Notes: generated by a model from the letters alone, not told the origin. 64,000 nt of DNA from Pseudonocardia sp. EC080619-01 (GCF_001420995.1 NZ_CP012184.1:2092501-2156500); one strand, 5' to 3'. Positions 1 through 8,576 are shown, numbered from the stretch's first letter. Numbers and translations are program-made.

Positions 1-541
1 CGCCCGGCGCCCCCAGCTCGACGACGACGGTGAGCGGCCGCTCCGGGCTCCCGGCCCCGGCCTCCATCGCGACGACCGTGTCGACCGAGTCGACCCAGCT
101 GACGACCTCGAGCGACGGGTCGGCGTCGCGGGCGGCGGCCACCGCGCGGAGCCCGCGGGGGTCGACCAGCGAGTTCGCCAGCATGACCCACCGGACCCCG
201 AACTCGATCGCCACCAGCGCCTGCCACGGGGTCGCCAGGGTGATGCCGCGCGACCCGGTGCGGAGCTGCAGGTCCCACAGGGCGGGCGCCATCGTCGTCT
301 TGCCGTGCGGGGCGAGCTCGACGCCGTGCCCGGTGCACCACTCCGCCATCCGGCGGGCGTTCGCGTGCAGCGCGGCGTCGTCGAGCGTCAGCACCGGGGT
401 GGCGAGCGCGGACAGCGGGGGCGCCCCGGACAGCCAGTCGGCGACCGTGCCGTCGAGCGGCGGGAGCGACTTGGCGAACGGGCCGGGCCGCTCGGCCCCG
501 AGCGATCCGAGCCGGAGTCCGGTCTCCGTCGACGTCGTCAT
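1..541 (-). CDS. DSD1-type PLP-dependent amino acid deaminase (5' part; runs off the window)
   Basis: The start codon is the ATG at 541 and 180 residues are visible before the left edge cuts the gene. The sequence resembles the alanine-racemase N-terminal fold of D-serine-deaminase-like enzymes. The segment HGKTTMAP at residues 79-86 supplies Lys81 as the expected pyridoxal-phosphate lysine. The family deaminates or cleaves D-amino acids and D-hydroxy amino acids in the cytoplasm. It is transcribed divergently from the sugar kinase, IclR regulator and RidA genes. RidA detoxifies the enamine/imine intermediates that such PLP enzymes release, so a shared role is likely. The exact substrate cannot be read from sequence and the catalytic C-terminal domain is not visible. 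Confidence 0.8.
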   Translation of the reverse strand, partial: MTTSTETGLRLGSLGAERPGPFAKSLPPLDGTVADWLSGAPPLSALATPVLTLDDAALHANARRMAEWCTGHGVELAPHGKTTMAPALWDLQLRTGSRGITLATPWQALVAIEFGVRWVMLANSLVDPRGLRAVAAARDADPSLEVVSWVDSVDTVVAMEAGAGSPERPLTVVVELGAPG

Positions 542-568
542 CCGCTGGTTCCCCCGTCTGAACTGGTG

Positions 569-621
569 TGTTGCGTATTTTGCAGCACTGGTTGCGTATT
601 TCGGTTCGGCCGTTCTAGCAT
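569..621 (+). promoter_or_regulatory. Divergent operator/promoter with repeated GTTGCGTATTT motif
   Basis: An AT-rich island sits between the deaminase and kinase genes. The 11-mer GTTGCGTATTT occurs at 570-580 and again at 591-601, exactly 21 bp (two helical turns) apart. The first copy lies in a near palindrome, TGTTGC-N7-GCAGCA (569-587). A TTGCGT -35-like box (592-597) and TAGCAT -10 (616-621) with an 18-bp spacer would drive the kinase operon, so a protein bound at the repeats would block it. The natural candidate is the co-encoded IclR regulator. This is inference from position and symmetry. Confidence 0.55.
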
Positions 622-663
622 CGCCCCGACGGCCGGGTCAACGGCGACGAAGGAGTTCGAGCA

Positions 664-1662
664 GTGGAGAGCGCAGGTCGGCGGCCCTCGACGGGCGGTG
701 TGGTGTGCTTCGGCGAGGCGCTGGCGCTGGTGTCCCGGCCCGGCGGGATCGACGATCCGGCCGCCCCCGCGAGCGCCGCGGGCGCCGAGGTGAACGTGGC
801 GCTCGATCTCGCCGCGGCCGGGGTGCCCGTCGCCTGGGTCGGCCGTCTCGGCGACGACCCGCACGGCGCCCTCGTCTCCCGCGCGCTCGCCGCCGCGGCC
901 GTGGACACGAGTGGGATCGAGACCGACCCCGCACGGCCGACCGGTCGCTACGCGAAGTCCACCGAGCCCGGCCCCGACGGCCCGCGGACCCGGATGCACT
1001 ACCGGCGGGCGGGGTCCGCGGCCTCCGCCGCCGGACCGGACCTGCGGGAACGGCCGGGCATCCGGGACCGGCTGGCGTCGGCGTCGTGGCTGCACGTCGG
1101 CGGGATCACCTCGGCCGTCTCCCCCGCCGCGCTGGCGGCGCTGCTGGAACGGCCCCGGGCGTACCGGGTCTCGTTCGACGTGAACTGGCGCGAGCAGATG
1201 TGGCCCGGCGGCGACCCGGCGACGGTCGTCGCGCACGCCGGCCGGGCGGACATCGTCCTGACCGGCGGCGACGAGGCGCTCCGGGTGTTCGGCACGGCCG
1301 ACCCGGCCGGGCTGCGGGCGCTGCTGCCGGGTCCGGAGCTGCTGGTGCTGAAGGACGGCGCCGACCGTGCCGTCGCCGTGCACCGCGACGGCACGGTGAC
1401 CGCGCGCCCGGCACTGCAGGTCGACGTCGTCGAGCCGGTCGGTGCGGGCGACGCGTTCGCCGCGGGCCTGCTCACCGGGCTCGTCCGCGGCGAGGACGTC
1501 GGCCGCTGCCTGCGCCGCGGACACCTCGGTGCCGCGGCCGTGCTCGTCGTCGCCGGCGACTCGGCCGCCCCGCTGCCCGACCGCCTGCTCGACCTCGGCG
1601 ACGACGCGTGGGCGCGCCTGCGCGTCGGCCCGGACGGCGTCGTCGAGGGGGTCCGCACGTGA
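664..1662 (+). CDS. PfkB-family sugar kinase (2-keto-3-deoxygluconate kinase-like)
   Basis: A 332-residue ribokinase/PfkB-fold kinase. The GTG start at 664 has a good ribosome site, GAAGGAG at 649-655. The N-terminal substrate region (GEALALVSRPGG) and the C-terminal signature GAGDAFAAG (about residues 260-268, with the catalytic-base Asp at 263) are intact. The family phosphorylates ribose, fructose, KDG or nucleosides with ATP; the FGE(A) opening and the neighbouring IclR and deaminase genes favour a KDG-type acid sugar, but this is not proved. Its stop codon overlaps the IclR start by four bases (GTGA), so the two are translationally coupled. Confidence 0.85.
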   Translation: MESAGRRPSTGGVVCFGEALALVSRPGGIDDPAAPASAAGAEVNVALDLAAAGVPVAWVGRLGDDPHGALVSRALAAAAVDTSGIETDPARPTGRYAKSTEPGPDGPRTRMHYRRAGSAASAAGPDLRERPGIRDRLASASWLHVGGITSAVSPAALAALLERPRAYRVSFDVNWREQMWPGGDPATVVAHAGRADIVLTGGDEALRVFGTADPAGLRALLPGPELLVLKDGADRAVAVHRDGTVTARPALQVDVVEPVGAGDAFAAGLLTGLVRGEDVGRCLRRGHLGAAAVLVVAGDSAAPLPDRLLDLGDDAWARLRVGPDGVVEGVRT

Positions 1663-2423
1663 GCACCAGCCTGGGCAAGGCGCTGCGGATCCTGGTCGTC
1701 CTCGGCGAGGGACCGGCGTCGCTGGACGAGCTGGCGACCCGGCTGGACGTGCACAAGACGACCGTCCTGCGGCTGCTGCGCACGCTCGGCGACGAGCACT
1801 TCGTGCACCGCGACGGGCAGCACCGCTACCACCTGGGGTCCCGGCTCTTCGAGCTGTCCTCCCGCGGGCTGGACCAGCGCGAGGTCCGCTCGATCGCCGC
1901 CCCGCACCTGCTCGCGTTCAACCGCGCGCACGGCCACACCACGCACCTGTCCGAGCTGGTCGGCAGCGAGATCGTCTACATCGACAAGCTGGAGTCGCAC
2001 GACCACGTGCGCATGGCGTCCCGGGTCGGGCTCCGCGGCCCGGTGCACTCGACGGCGGCCGGGAAGGTCCTGCTGGCCGACCTCACCCCGGCCGCGGTGG
2101 ACCGGGTGCTCGACGGCGCGGACCTCACCGCCCGCACACCCGCCACGATCACCGACCGCGGCGCCTACCGGGCCGAGCTCGCCCGTGTCCGCGAGCAGGG
2201 CTGGGCACAGGACCGCGAGGAGAACGAGCCCTCGATCAACTGCATCGGGGCGCCGGTCCGCGGACCGGCCGGAACCGTGGTGGCGGCCGTCTCGGTGTCC
2301 GTGCCGAGCATCGTCGCCACCTACGACCAGCTGATCGAGCTGGTCCCGTCACTGCTGGCCGTGACCGGGACGATCTCCCGGGAGCACGGCTGGCGCCCGA
2401 CCCGAGAGGAACCCTCCCCATGA
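1659..2423 (+). CDS. IclR-family transcriptional regulator
   Basis: 254 residues from the GTG at 1659, which overlaps the kinase stop. The winged helix-turn-helix lies at about residues 5-60 (LDELATRLDVHKTTVLRLLRTL, given here as a region, contains the recognition helix). The C-terminal IclR effector domain follows at about 75-245, with characteristic segments HLSELVGSEIVYIDKLES and STAAGKVLLA. Such proteins sense a small metabolite and usually repress nearby catabolic genes. It is the obvious candidate to bind the repeats at 569-601. It overlaps the RidA start by four bases (ATGA). Confidence 0.9.
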   Translation: MSTSLGKALRILVVLGEGPASLDELATRLDVHKTTVLRLLRTLGDEHFVHRDGQHRYHLGSRLFELSSRGLDQREVRSIAAPHLLAFNRAHGHTTHLSELVGSEIVYIDKLESHDHVRMASRVGLRGPVHSTAAGKVLLADLTPAAVDRVLDGADLTARTPATITDRGAYRAELARVREQGWAQDREENEPSINCIGAPVRGPAGTVVAAVSVSVPSIVATYDQLIELVPSLLAVTGTISREHGWRPTREEPSP

Positions 2424-2824
2424 GCACGACCGTCGTCTCCACCCCGGACGCGCCGGCCCCGGCGCACACCTTCAGCCAGGCGATCCGCAAGGGCGGCCTG
2501 CTGCAGGTCTCCGGTCAGGGACCGATGGACCCGGCCACCGCCACCTACATCGCCCCGGGTGACGTCCAGGCGCAGACGCTGCGGACGCTGGAGAACGTCC
2601 GGGCGATCCTGGAGGCCGGCGGGTCCTCGGTCGCCGACGTCCTGATGTTCCGGGTCTACCTCACCGATCGCGCGCACTTCGCGGACATGAACACCGCGTA
2701 CGGCGAGTTCGTGTCCCGGCACGTCCCGGACGGGAACCTGCCCGCCCGCACGACGGTGATCGCCGGCCTGCCCCGCGAGGAGATGCTCGTCGAGATCGAC
2801 GCCCTGGCGGTCCCCGCGGAGTAG
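2420..2824 (+). CDS. RidA-family 2-iminobutanoate/2-iminopropanoate deaminase
   Basis: 134 residues, starting at the ATG that overlaps the IclR stop. It shows the RidA/YjgF/UK114 fold: LLQVSGQGPMDPAT near the N-terminus, ADVLMFRVYLTD in the middle, and the C-terminal NLPARTTVIAGLP block with the conserved Arg that binds the substrate carboxylate. RidA proteins hydrolyse reactive enamine/imine products released by PLP enzymes. Clustering with a DSD1-like PLP deaminase fits that role. It is the last gene of the kinase-IclR-RidA operon and is followed by a hairpin at 2858. Confidence 0.88.
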   Translation: MSTTVVSTPDAPAPAHTFSQAIRKGGLLQVSGQGPMDPATATYIAPGDVQAQTLRTLENVRAILEAGGSSVADVLMFRVYLTDRAHFADMNTAYGEFVSRHVPDGNLPARTTVIAGLPREEMLVEIDALAVPAE

Positions 2825-2857
2825 GGCCCACGGTTCGGCGGACCCGCCCGCCCGGCG

Positions 2858-2891
2858 TGACGTTCCGGTGGCCGGGACCACCGGCACGTCA
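2858..2891. terminator. Bidirectional hairpin between convergent genes
   Basis: TGACGT-T-CCGGTGG pairs with CCACCGG-C-ACGTCA around a 6-nt loop; one mismatched pair interrupts the stem. It lies between the convergent RidA and DUF2277 genes. There is no T tract, as is usual in high-GC actinobacteria. Confidence 0.6.
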
Positions 2892-2914
2892 TGCCCGTCG
2901 GGCGCGGGGGCCGG

Positions 2915-3184
2915 TCAGCGGGCGTAGCGCACCTCGGCGCGGGCCCGGGCCTTGGCCGCCTCCACCTCACGGTCCTTCGGCGGGGCGGTCGTGGTCAGAC
3001 CGTCCAGCAGTTCGCGGGTCGCCGCCGCGACCAGCGACACCGCCTTCTCGAACGCCTCGGCGTTGGCCTGCGACGGCTTCGCCGAACCGGAGATCTTGCG
3101 GACGTACTGGAGCGCGGCCGCGTCCACCTCGTCGACGGTCGCCGGCGGCTCGAAGTTGTGCAACGTCCGGATGTTGCGGCACAT
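2915..3184 (-). CDS. DUF2277 family protein
   Basis: A small 89-residue protein opening MCRNIRTLHNFEPPAT and continuing with an all-helical region (VDEVDAAALQYVRKISGS, LVAAATRELLDGL). This is the typical whole-length pattern of DUF2277 proteins, which are widespread in actinobacteria and of unknown function. It is cytoplasmic, with no signal or membrane segment. It is transcribed alone, after the hairpin that ends the upstream sugar operon. Confidence 0.8.
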   Translation of the reverse strand: MCRNIRTLHNFEPPATVDEVDAAALQYVRKISGSAKPSQANAEAFEKAVSLVAAATRELLDGLTTTAPPKDREVEAAKARARAEVRYAR

Positions 3185-3200
3185 GGCGCCTCCGGCGCTC

Positions 3201-3240
3201 GTGAGTGGTTATCGCGGTCAGGGCCACGATAACCACTCAC
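3201..3240. terminator. Perfect 14-bp inverted repeat, probable terminator of the sugar operon
   Basis: GTGAGTGGTTATCG (3201-3214) pairs perfectly with CGATAACCACTCAC (3227-3240) around 12 nt. It sits 9 nt past the epimerase stop and 17 nt before the DUF2277 start. The unusually AT-rich, fully conserved arms suggest a dispersed palindromic terminator family rather than a chance hairpin. Confidence 0.65.
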
Positions 3241-3248
3241 GGGCGGCG

Positions 3249-4277
3249 TCAGCCGCCGATGACGTGCATCCCCCCGTCGAGCTCCCCCGCAGCCTGCCGC
3301 GCGTTGAGCACCGCGAGCCGGGTGAAGGAGTTGTCGAAGGCGTCCTGGGTGAGGCCCCGGGCCTTGTACTCGGTCGCGAGCTGCTCGGCACCGGCCGGGA
3401 TGGTCCAGCCGGCCTCGAAACCGAGCTCCTTGCGGGCGCGGGCGAAGTCGACCCGGTACGACCGCGGGTCGTTGCCCGCCTCGCCGGTGATGTTCAGCGT
3501 CGAGCCGGGGACGGCGTCGATGACCGCCTGGGCGATCTCGGCGACGGTCCGGTTGTTCTTCTCGGTGCCCACGTTGTAGGCCCGGGCCCGGACGACGTCG
3601 GCGGGGGCGTCCAGCGCGGCGACGACCGCACCGGCGATGTCCTCGGCGTGCGCGAGCGGGCGCCACGGGGTGCCGTCGGACAGGACGGTGACCTCGTTCG
3701 TGAGGATCGCCCGGCCGACCAGGTTGTTCAGCACGATGTCGGCGCGCAGCCGCGGCGAGAAGCCGAACGCGGTCGCGTTGCGCATCGAGACCGGCACGAA
3801 GTCGGCGTCGGCGAGCTCGGCCAGGTCGTCCTCGACGCGGACCTTGGAGATCGCGTACGGGGTGACCGGCTTCAGCGGGGCGTCCTCGTCGACGAGGTCG
3901 TCGCCGGACTGGGCGCCGTAGACCGAGCAGGTGGAGGCGTAGACGAACCGCCCGACACCGGCCTCCTTCGACAGCCGCGCCAGCCGGGTGGAGGCGTGGT
4001 GGTTGATGTCGTAGGTGATCTCCGGGGCCAGCGAGCCGAGCGGGTCGTTCGACAGCGCCGCCATGTGGACGACGGCGTCGAAGCCCCGGAGCTGCTCGAC
4101 GGTGACGTCGCGGAGGTCGGTCGGGAAGCCCTCGACGTCGGGGGTGTCCAGGCTGCCCAGGACGCACGAGGCGAACAGCCCGGAGTCGAGCCCGGTGACG
4201 TCGTGGCCGGCCGAGGCGAGGAGCGGTGCCATCACCGTCCCCAGGTAGCCCTGATGTCCGGTGAGCAGTACCCGCAT
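3249..4277 (-). CDS. NAD-dependent epimerase/dehydratase (extended SDR)
   Basis: 342 residues. The Rossmann motif GHQGYLG is at residues 7-13. The active-site pattern is intact: STCSVYG in the serine position and YAISK as the YxxxK pair. Length and motifs fit an extended SDR acting on nucleotide sugars (epimerase, reductase or dehydratase). It is the last gene of a four-gene minus-strand operon with a methyltransferase, nucleotidyltransferase and PIG-L deacetylase, so it probably remodels the sugar that the nucleotidyltransferase activates. Its start lies 29 nt after the PIG-L stop. Which reaction it performs is not visible. Confidence 0.82.
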   Translation of the reverse strand: MRVLLTGHQGYLGTVMAPLLASAGHDVTGLDSGLFASCVLGSLDTPDVEGFPTDLRDVTVEQLRGFDAVVHMAALSNDPLGSLAPEITYDINHHASTRLARLSKEAGVGRFVYASTCSVYGAQSGDDLVDEDAPLKPVTPYAISKVRVEDDLAELADADFVPVSMRNATAFGFSPRLRADIVLNNLVGRAILTNEVTVLSDGTPWRPLAHAEDIAGAVVAALDAPADVVRARAYNVGTEKNNRTVAEIAQAVIDAVPGSTLNITGEAGNDPRSYRVDFARARKELGFEAGWTIPAGAEQLATEYKARGLTQDAFDNSFTRLAVLNARQAAGELDGGMHVIGG

Positions 4278-4306
4278 GGTGGTCCCTTCAGTAGGTCGGT
4301 GGGGTG

Positions 4307-4996
4307 TCACGGCCCGGTGCCGAAGCCGGGCGCCGGCTCCGATCCGGCGATCGGGGCGACGGACAGCGTCAGCTTCTGGACGTGGAACGCCTCGGCGTAC
4401 CGGGCGTGGCACTGCACGCCGCGGACCCGGGCGATCCCGCGGAACGTCTCGTCGTCGAACCAGGTGCGGTCCCGCTGGGAACCGTAGTGCTCGTTCAGCT
4501 TCGCGATCTTCTCGCCGAGCACCGGCTCGGACAGCGGGAGGTAGACCGACGGCTGGGCGAGGTCGCCCTCCCACTTGAGGATCTCGTAGCCGAGCGTCAG
4601 GTGGTCCCGGTAGGCCGTCGGGATCATCTGCGCGAGCGTCCGGTGGTCCTGGTGCGCGTCGTGCGGCGACGGCCCGATGACGAGGTCGGGCTCGCCCCGG
4701 GTGCGCAGGTCCTCCAGCGCCATCTTGGCCCGCTCCCAGTGCTGCGGTACGCGGCCGTCGGGCAGGTCCATGACGACGACCTCGAGGTTCGCGCCGGGGG
4801 TGAAGGCGGCGAGCGCGGCCCGCTCCTCCTCCTCGCGCAGCGACCCGGCCCCGGTGAGGACGAGTGCGGTCACGTTCACCCCCGGGTAGGCGCGGCACAG
4901 CTCCAGGAGCGTGCCGCCCGCCCCGATCGGGATGTCGTCGCAGTGCGCGCCGAGCAGCAGGATGCGGTCCAGCCGCTCGGGCAGCAGGTTCAGCAC
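4307..4996 (-). CDS. PIG-L family deacetylase
   Basis: 229 residues from the GTG at 4996. The metal-binding motif is AHCDD (residues 17-21) where most family members have AHPDD, and the downstream block [10 protein letters not shown] supplies the third zinc-binding histidine. PIG-L/LmbE enzymes remove acetyl groups from N-acetylglucosamine-type sugars, including the mycothiol precursor. Inside this operon it probably deacetylates an amino sugar or sugar nucleotide. The Pro-to-Cys change beside the catalytic Asp pair is uncommon but does not remove a ligand. Confidence 0.85.
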   Translation of the reverse strand: MLNLLPERLDRILLLGAHCDDIPIGAGGTLLELCRAYPGVNVTALVLTGAGSLREEEERAALAAFTPGANLEVVVMDLPDGRVPQHWERAKMALEDLRTRGEPDLVIGPSPHDAHQDHRTLAQMIPTAYRDHLTLGYEILKWEGDLAQPSVYLPLSEPVLGEKIAKLNEHYGSQRDRTWFDDETFRGIARVRGVQCHARYAEAFHVQKLTLSVAPIAGSEPAPGFGTGP

Positions 4997-5054
4997 GGTT
5001 TCTCGTCCCCCCGGACTCGCGCGTGGGTGTCCATGGTCGCTGCGCGGGCGTCGC

Positions 5055-5894
5055 TCAGTCGCGCTGGTGGCTGCTGCGGTGCATCTCGGCGATCGCGGCC
5101 TGCAGCGGGTCGCGGTCGGTGCCGTGTGCCTCCCACAGCATCCACGGCCGGGTGCCGCCCTGGTAGGCGGCCTCGAGCGCGTTGCGCTCCTTGACCGTGT
5201 CGGCCGGCTGCCAGAACCCGCGGTGCCGGTACGCCGACATGCGGCCCTTGCGGGCCAGCGGGGCGCAGACGTCGCCGATCAGGTCGCAGTCCTTCTCGAG
5301 GAAGTCGAACACCTCGGGCCGGAACATGAGGTAGCCGCCGTTCTCCCAGAGCGGCATCTCCTGGAGCGTGGTGATCGAGTCGAGCGTGCCGTCGTCGGAC
5401 ACGTCGACGCAGTGGAAGGCCGACTGCGGCGGCACGGCCATCAGCTGGCCGACGGCGTCGGAGCGGGTGAACTGCTCGACCATCGTGTCCAGCGGGGCGT
5501 CGGTGAGGACGTCGGCGTAGTTCGCGTGGAACATCTCGTCGTCCTGGACGATGGCCTTGACCCGGCGCAGCCGCTCACCGATCGGCGAGTCCAGGCCGGT
5601 GTGGACGAACGTGATGTTCCAGTCCTGGATGTCGCTGCCCATGAGCTCGACCTCGCCCTGGTGCAGGACGAAGTCGTTGGACTCGGTCTCGTCGTAGTTG
5701 AGGAAGTAGTTCTTGATGTGGTGCGCGCCGTAGCCCAGGCACAGGACGAAGTCCGTGTGCCCGAAGTGGGCGTAGTAGCGCATCACGTGCCAGATCAGCG
5801 GGCGCGGGCCCACCGGGTGCATCGGCTTCGGGAGATCGGACGCGCCGTCGCGCATCCGCATGCCGTAACCACCACAGAACAGGACGACCTTCAC
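5055..5894 (-). CDS. RfbF-like sugar-1-phosphate nucleotidyltransferase
   Basis: 279 residues. The N-terminal pyrophosphorylase signature is CGGYGMRMRD, followed by LPKPMHPVGPRPLIWHVMRY, which closely matches the glucose-1-phosphate cytidylyltransferase pattern. FVLCLGYGAHHIKNYF continues the family pattern. It should transfer CMP (or another NMP) from NTP to a sugar-1-phosphate to make the activated sugar. Its start at 5894 lies 4 nt before the methyltransferase stop, so the genes are co-translated. NTP specificity is inferred from family resemblance only. Confidence 0.8.
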   Translation of the reverse strand: MKVVLFCGGYGMRMRDGASDLPKPMHPVGPRPLIWHVMRYYAHFGHTDFVLCLGYGAHHIKNYFLNYDETESNDFVLHQGEVELMGSDIQDWNITFVHTGLDSPIGERLRRVKAIVQDDEMFHANYADVLTDAPLDTMVEQFTRSDAVGQLMAVPPQSAFHCVDVSDDGTLDSITTLQEMPLWENGGYLMFRPEVFDFLEKDCDLIGDVCAPLARKGRMSAYRHRGFWQPADTVKERNALEAAYQGGTRPWMLWEAHGTDRDPLQAAIAEMHRSSHQRD

Positions 5895-5898
5895 GGCG

Positions 5899-7146
5899 TC
5901 ACACCACCTCGAGCGACGGGATCGGGAAGACCAGCGTGCCGCCCCACTCGTGCACGTAGGACAGCTGCTCGGTCAGCTCGGTGCGCAGGTTCCAGGGCAG
6001 GACGAGCACGTGGTCGGGGCGGTCCTGCGCGATCCGCTCCGGGGCGTGGATCGGGATCCGGGTGCCCGGCGTCAGCCGGCCGTGCTTGTACGGGTTCCGG
6101 TCCACCGTGTACTCGAGCAGGTCCGGCCGGATCCCGCAGTAGTTCAGCAGGGTGTTCCCCTTGCCCGGCGCGCCGTAGGCGACGACCCGCTTGCCCCGGC
6201 GGCGGGCGTCGACGAGGAAGGACACCAGGTCGTCGCGGATGGTGGAGACGGCCTCGGAGAACCCGTCGTGGCCCTCCGGGGTGTGCAGGCCGGCGGCCTC
6301 CTCGGCCGCGAGCACCTCGCGCACGCGCTCCGACGGCTCGCCCGCGACGTCGGCGGGACGCGCCCACATGCGGATCGAGCCGCCGTGGGTGTCGAGCAGC
6401 TCGACGTCGACCAGGGTCAGGCCGCCCGCCGCGAGCGCCCGCTGCCCGGTGAGCAGCGTGTAGTACTGGAAGTGCTCGTGGTAGATCGTGTCGAACTGCT
6501 TGCGCTCGACCAGCGTGAGCAGGTGCTGGACCTCGATCGAGACCCAGCCGTCGTCGGCGACCATGGCGCGGAGGCCCTGCGCGAAGCCGACGACGTCGGG
6601 GATGTGGGCGAACACGTTGTTCCCGCACACCAGGTCCGCCGGGCCGTGCTCGGCGCGGACCCGGGCGCCGGTCTCCGGGGTGAGGAACGCGGTGAGCGTC
6701 GGGACACCCTTGCCGCGGGCCGCCTCGCCGACGTTGACGCTCGGCTCCACACCGAGGCAGCGGATGTCGCGGGCGACGACGTGCTGCAGCAGGTAGCCGT
6801 CGTTCGAGGCGACCTCGACGACGAACGAGCCGGTGCCGAGTCCCGCGCGGACGACGGCGGAGTCCACGAAACGACGGGCGTGCTCCACCCAGGACGAGCT
6901 GAACGACGAGAAGTACGCGTACTCCTCGAACGTCTCCTCCGGAGAGATCTCCGGCGGCAGCTGGGCCAGCAGGCAGGAGTTGCAGACCCGCACGTGCAGC
7001 GGGTACGTCGTCTCCGGACGCTCGGCCGTCTCGGCGGTCAGGAACAGCTCGCACGGCGGTGTCGCGCCGAGGTCGCAGAAGCTGCGCAGGTCCGTCGAAC
7101 CGCACAGACGGCACGTGACGGTGGTGCCGGACAGTTGCGACGTCAC
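5899..7146 (-). CDS. Zinc-binding SAM-dependent C-methyltransferase
   Basis: 415 residues from the GTG at 7146, chosen because GAGG stands 11 nt upstream and the zinc site follows at once; GTG codons at 7158 and 7185 are alternatives. The order is typical of NDP-sugar C-methyltransferases: a cysteine cluster (CRLCG, FCDLG and CNSC), a SAM domain (VVEVASNDGYLLQ, VCGNNVFAHIPD) and a C-terminal domain (VVAYGAPGKGNTLLNY). Known relatives add methyl groups to C-3 of keto-sugars. It is first in the operon and probably makes a branched-chain sugar. Confidence 0.82.
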   Translation of the reverse strand: MTSQLSGTTVTCRLCGSTDLRSFCDLGATPPCELFLTAETAERPETTYPLHVRVCNSCLLAQLPPEISPEETFEEYAYFSSFSSSWVEHARRFVDSAVVRAGLGTGSFVVEVASNDGYLLQHVVARDIRCLGVEPSVNVGEAARGKGVPTLTAFLTPETGARVRAEHGPADLVCGNNVFAHIPDVVGFAQGLRAMVADDGWVSIEVQHLLTLVERKQFDTIYHEHFQYYTLLTGQRALAAGGLTLVDVELLDTHGGSIRMWARPADVAGEPSERVREVLAAEEAAGLHTPEGHDGFSEAVSTIRDDLVSFLVDARRRGKRVVAYGAPGKGNTLLNYCGIRPDLLEYTVDRNPYKHGRLTPGTRIPIHAPERIAQDRPDHVLVLPWNLRTELTEQLSYVHEWGGTLVFPIPSLEVV

Positions 7147-7342
7147 CGGCTCGCCCACCTCACTGGAAGCATCCGTGTTCAGCACGGACGGAAGTCTGTC
7201 AACTCGACGCGCGGGCACCGCGCCCGGGGTCACATCGCCCGATAGTGGGTGTTTGTCCGTGAGATGGAGCATCGCAAAGCAACCGTCGGGCGAGGTGCGC
7301 CGCGGGGGCCCGGAACCGGCCGTGCCACGATGAACCGCACGA

Positions 7343-7413
7343 TCCACCGTGGTGTAACGGCAGCACCTCGGATTTTGGTTCCGATGGTCCAGGTTCGAAT
7401 CCTGGCGGTGGAG
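7343..7413 (+). tRNA. tRNA-Gln (anticodon UUG)
   Basis: The cloverleaf folds by eye. The acceptor arms are TCCACCG (7343-7349) and CGGTGGA (7406-7412), with discriminator G at 7413. The anticodon stem TCGGA/TCCGA encloses the loop TTTTGGT, giving anticodon TTG. The T arm is CCAGG-TTCGAAT-CCTGG. A full CCA is not encoded. It stands alone, divergent from the sugar operon. Confidence 0.95.
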
Positions 7414-7811
7414 CACGCACGACGACGCGGGCGCGGGAGCCCGGCGTGGCCGTCCGGGTGGTGCGGCTCCGGCGTCCGGCCGAGCCGCGGTCGCCCTCCC
7501 GGGTACGGCGCCCCGACCTGCGGGATCTCCGGGGCCCCCCGAGCGCCCGACGTCGCCGCCCGGACGTTGCCCGACAGCGCCGATCGCGACACCATGGCTG
7601 CGGAGCCGTCAGGTGGGACGTCGCCGGCAGGAGGCCGGTCCGGACGGTTCGGCCCTGGCAGGCCCGCGGGCTGCCACCTTCATGACCGGACCGGAGCCCG
7701 GCCGGATCGCCACGGACGTCGTCGCCCGCCGGCTGCGGCTGTCGCGGACGGATCGCGGCAGCCCGGTCTCACCGAGATCGACCCGACCGAGCACGGCATC
7801 GAGGGGAACAT
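7414..7811. other. Intergenic region, no supported gene
   Basis: About 400 bp between tRNA-Gln and the GAF-ANTAR gene. Short open frames exist on both strands but lack ribosome sites or recognisable protein features. The last bases (GAGGGGAA at 7801-7808) are the ribosome site of the next gene. I see no clear promoter or terminator. Confidence 0.5.
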
Positions 7812-7814
7812 GTG

Positions 7815-8576
7815 ATGACTCCGTCACCGCCCGTGCCGGCGCCGCCGGAACGGGAACGGCCGCTGATCGAGGCGTTCGTCCGGCTCGCCGACACCCTGGT
7901 CGACGACTACGACGTGATCGAGCTCTTCGAACGGTTGTGCTCGGACTGCGTCACCCTGCTCCGGGCCGACGCCGCGGGCCTGGTCCTGACCGACCAGCGG
8001 GGTGCGCTGCAGGCCGTCTCCGCGTCCACCGAGGTCGCCGCGCTGCTCGAGCGGTTCCAGATCGACACCGACCAGGGCCCGTGCCTGGAGTCCTTCCGCA
8101 GCAGCGCCCTGGTGCGCGCCCCGGACCTCGGCGGCGACCCCCGGTGGCCGGCCTTCGGCGGTCGCGCGGTGGCCTCCGGGTTCCGGGCCGTCCACGCGCT
8201 CCCGATGCGCTGGCGCGGCAGCACGATCGGCGCCCTCAACCTGTTCCACCACGCCCCGACGGCCATGCCCGCGGGCGACCTGGCCGTCGGGCAGGCGCTG
8301 GCCGACGTCGCCACGATCGGCATCCTGTCCGACCGGGCGTCCCGGGAGCGGGACCTGCTGACCGAGCAGCTGCAGGCCGCCCTGACCAGCCGGGTGGTCA
8401 TCGAGCAGGCCAAGGGTGTGCTGGCCGAGCGCGGCGGTATCGGCATGGACGAGGCGTTCGGCCGGTTGCGGGCGTACGCCCGTTCCACCAGCACCCGGCT
8501 CTCGGACGTGGCGCGCGGCGTCGTCGAGGGCACCCTCGACACCGCGACGATGACGCCGTCCGAGGGGACCGCCTGA
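7815..8576 (+). CDS. GAF and ANTAR domain RNA-binding regulator
   Basis: 253 residues from the ATG at 7815 (an in-frame GTG at 7812 is equally possible), with GAGGGGAA 7 nt upstream. A GAF sensor domain covers about residues 20-165 (DQGPCLESF, VRAPDLGGDPRW are typical). A linker helix leads to a C-terminal ANTAR domain at about 185-240 (RVVIEQAKGVLAER, then AFGRLRAYARSTSTRLSDVA). ANTAR domains bind paired RNA hairpins and act as transcription antiterminators, often in stress or nutrient responses. It is monocistronic. Its target RNA is not apparent nearby. Confidence 0.9.
   Translation: MTPSPPVPAPPERERPLIEAFVRLADTLVDDYDVIELFERLCSDCVTLLRADAAGLVLTDQRGALQAVSASTEVAALLERFQIDTDQGPCLESFRSSALVRAPDLGGDPRWPAFGGRAVASGFRAVHALPMRWRGSTIGALNLFHHAPTAMPAGDLAVGQALADVATIGILSDRASRERDLLTEQLQAALTSRVVIEQAKGVLAERGGIGMDEAFGRLRAYARSTSTRLSDVARGVVEGTLDTATMTPSEGTA

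Noticed and set aside
7147-7416. N-terminal extension of the C-methyltransferase to about 505 residues
   Set aside because: It would run through the tRNA-Gln gene; the GTG at 7146 fits the family length and the zinc motif position.
7593-7815. 74-codon frame upstream of the GAF-ANTAR gene
   Set aside because: No ribosome site, no recognisable features and composition like the surrounding non-coding DNA.
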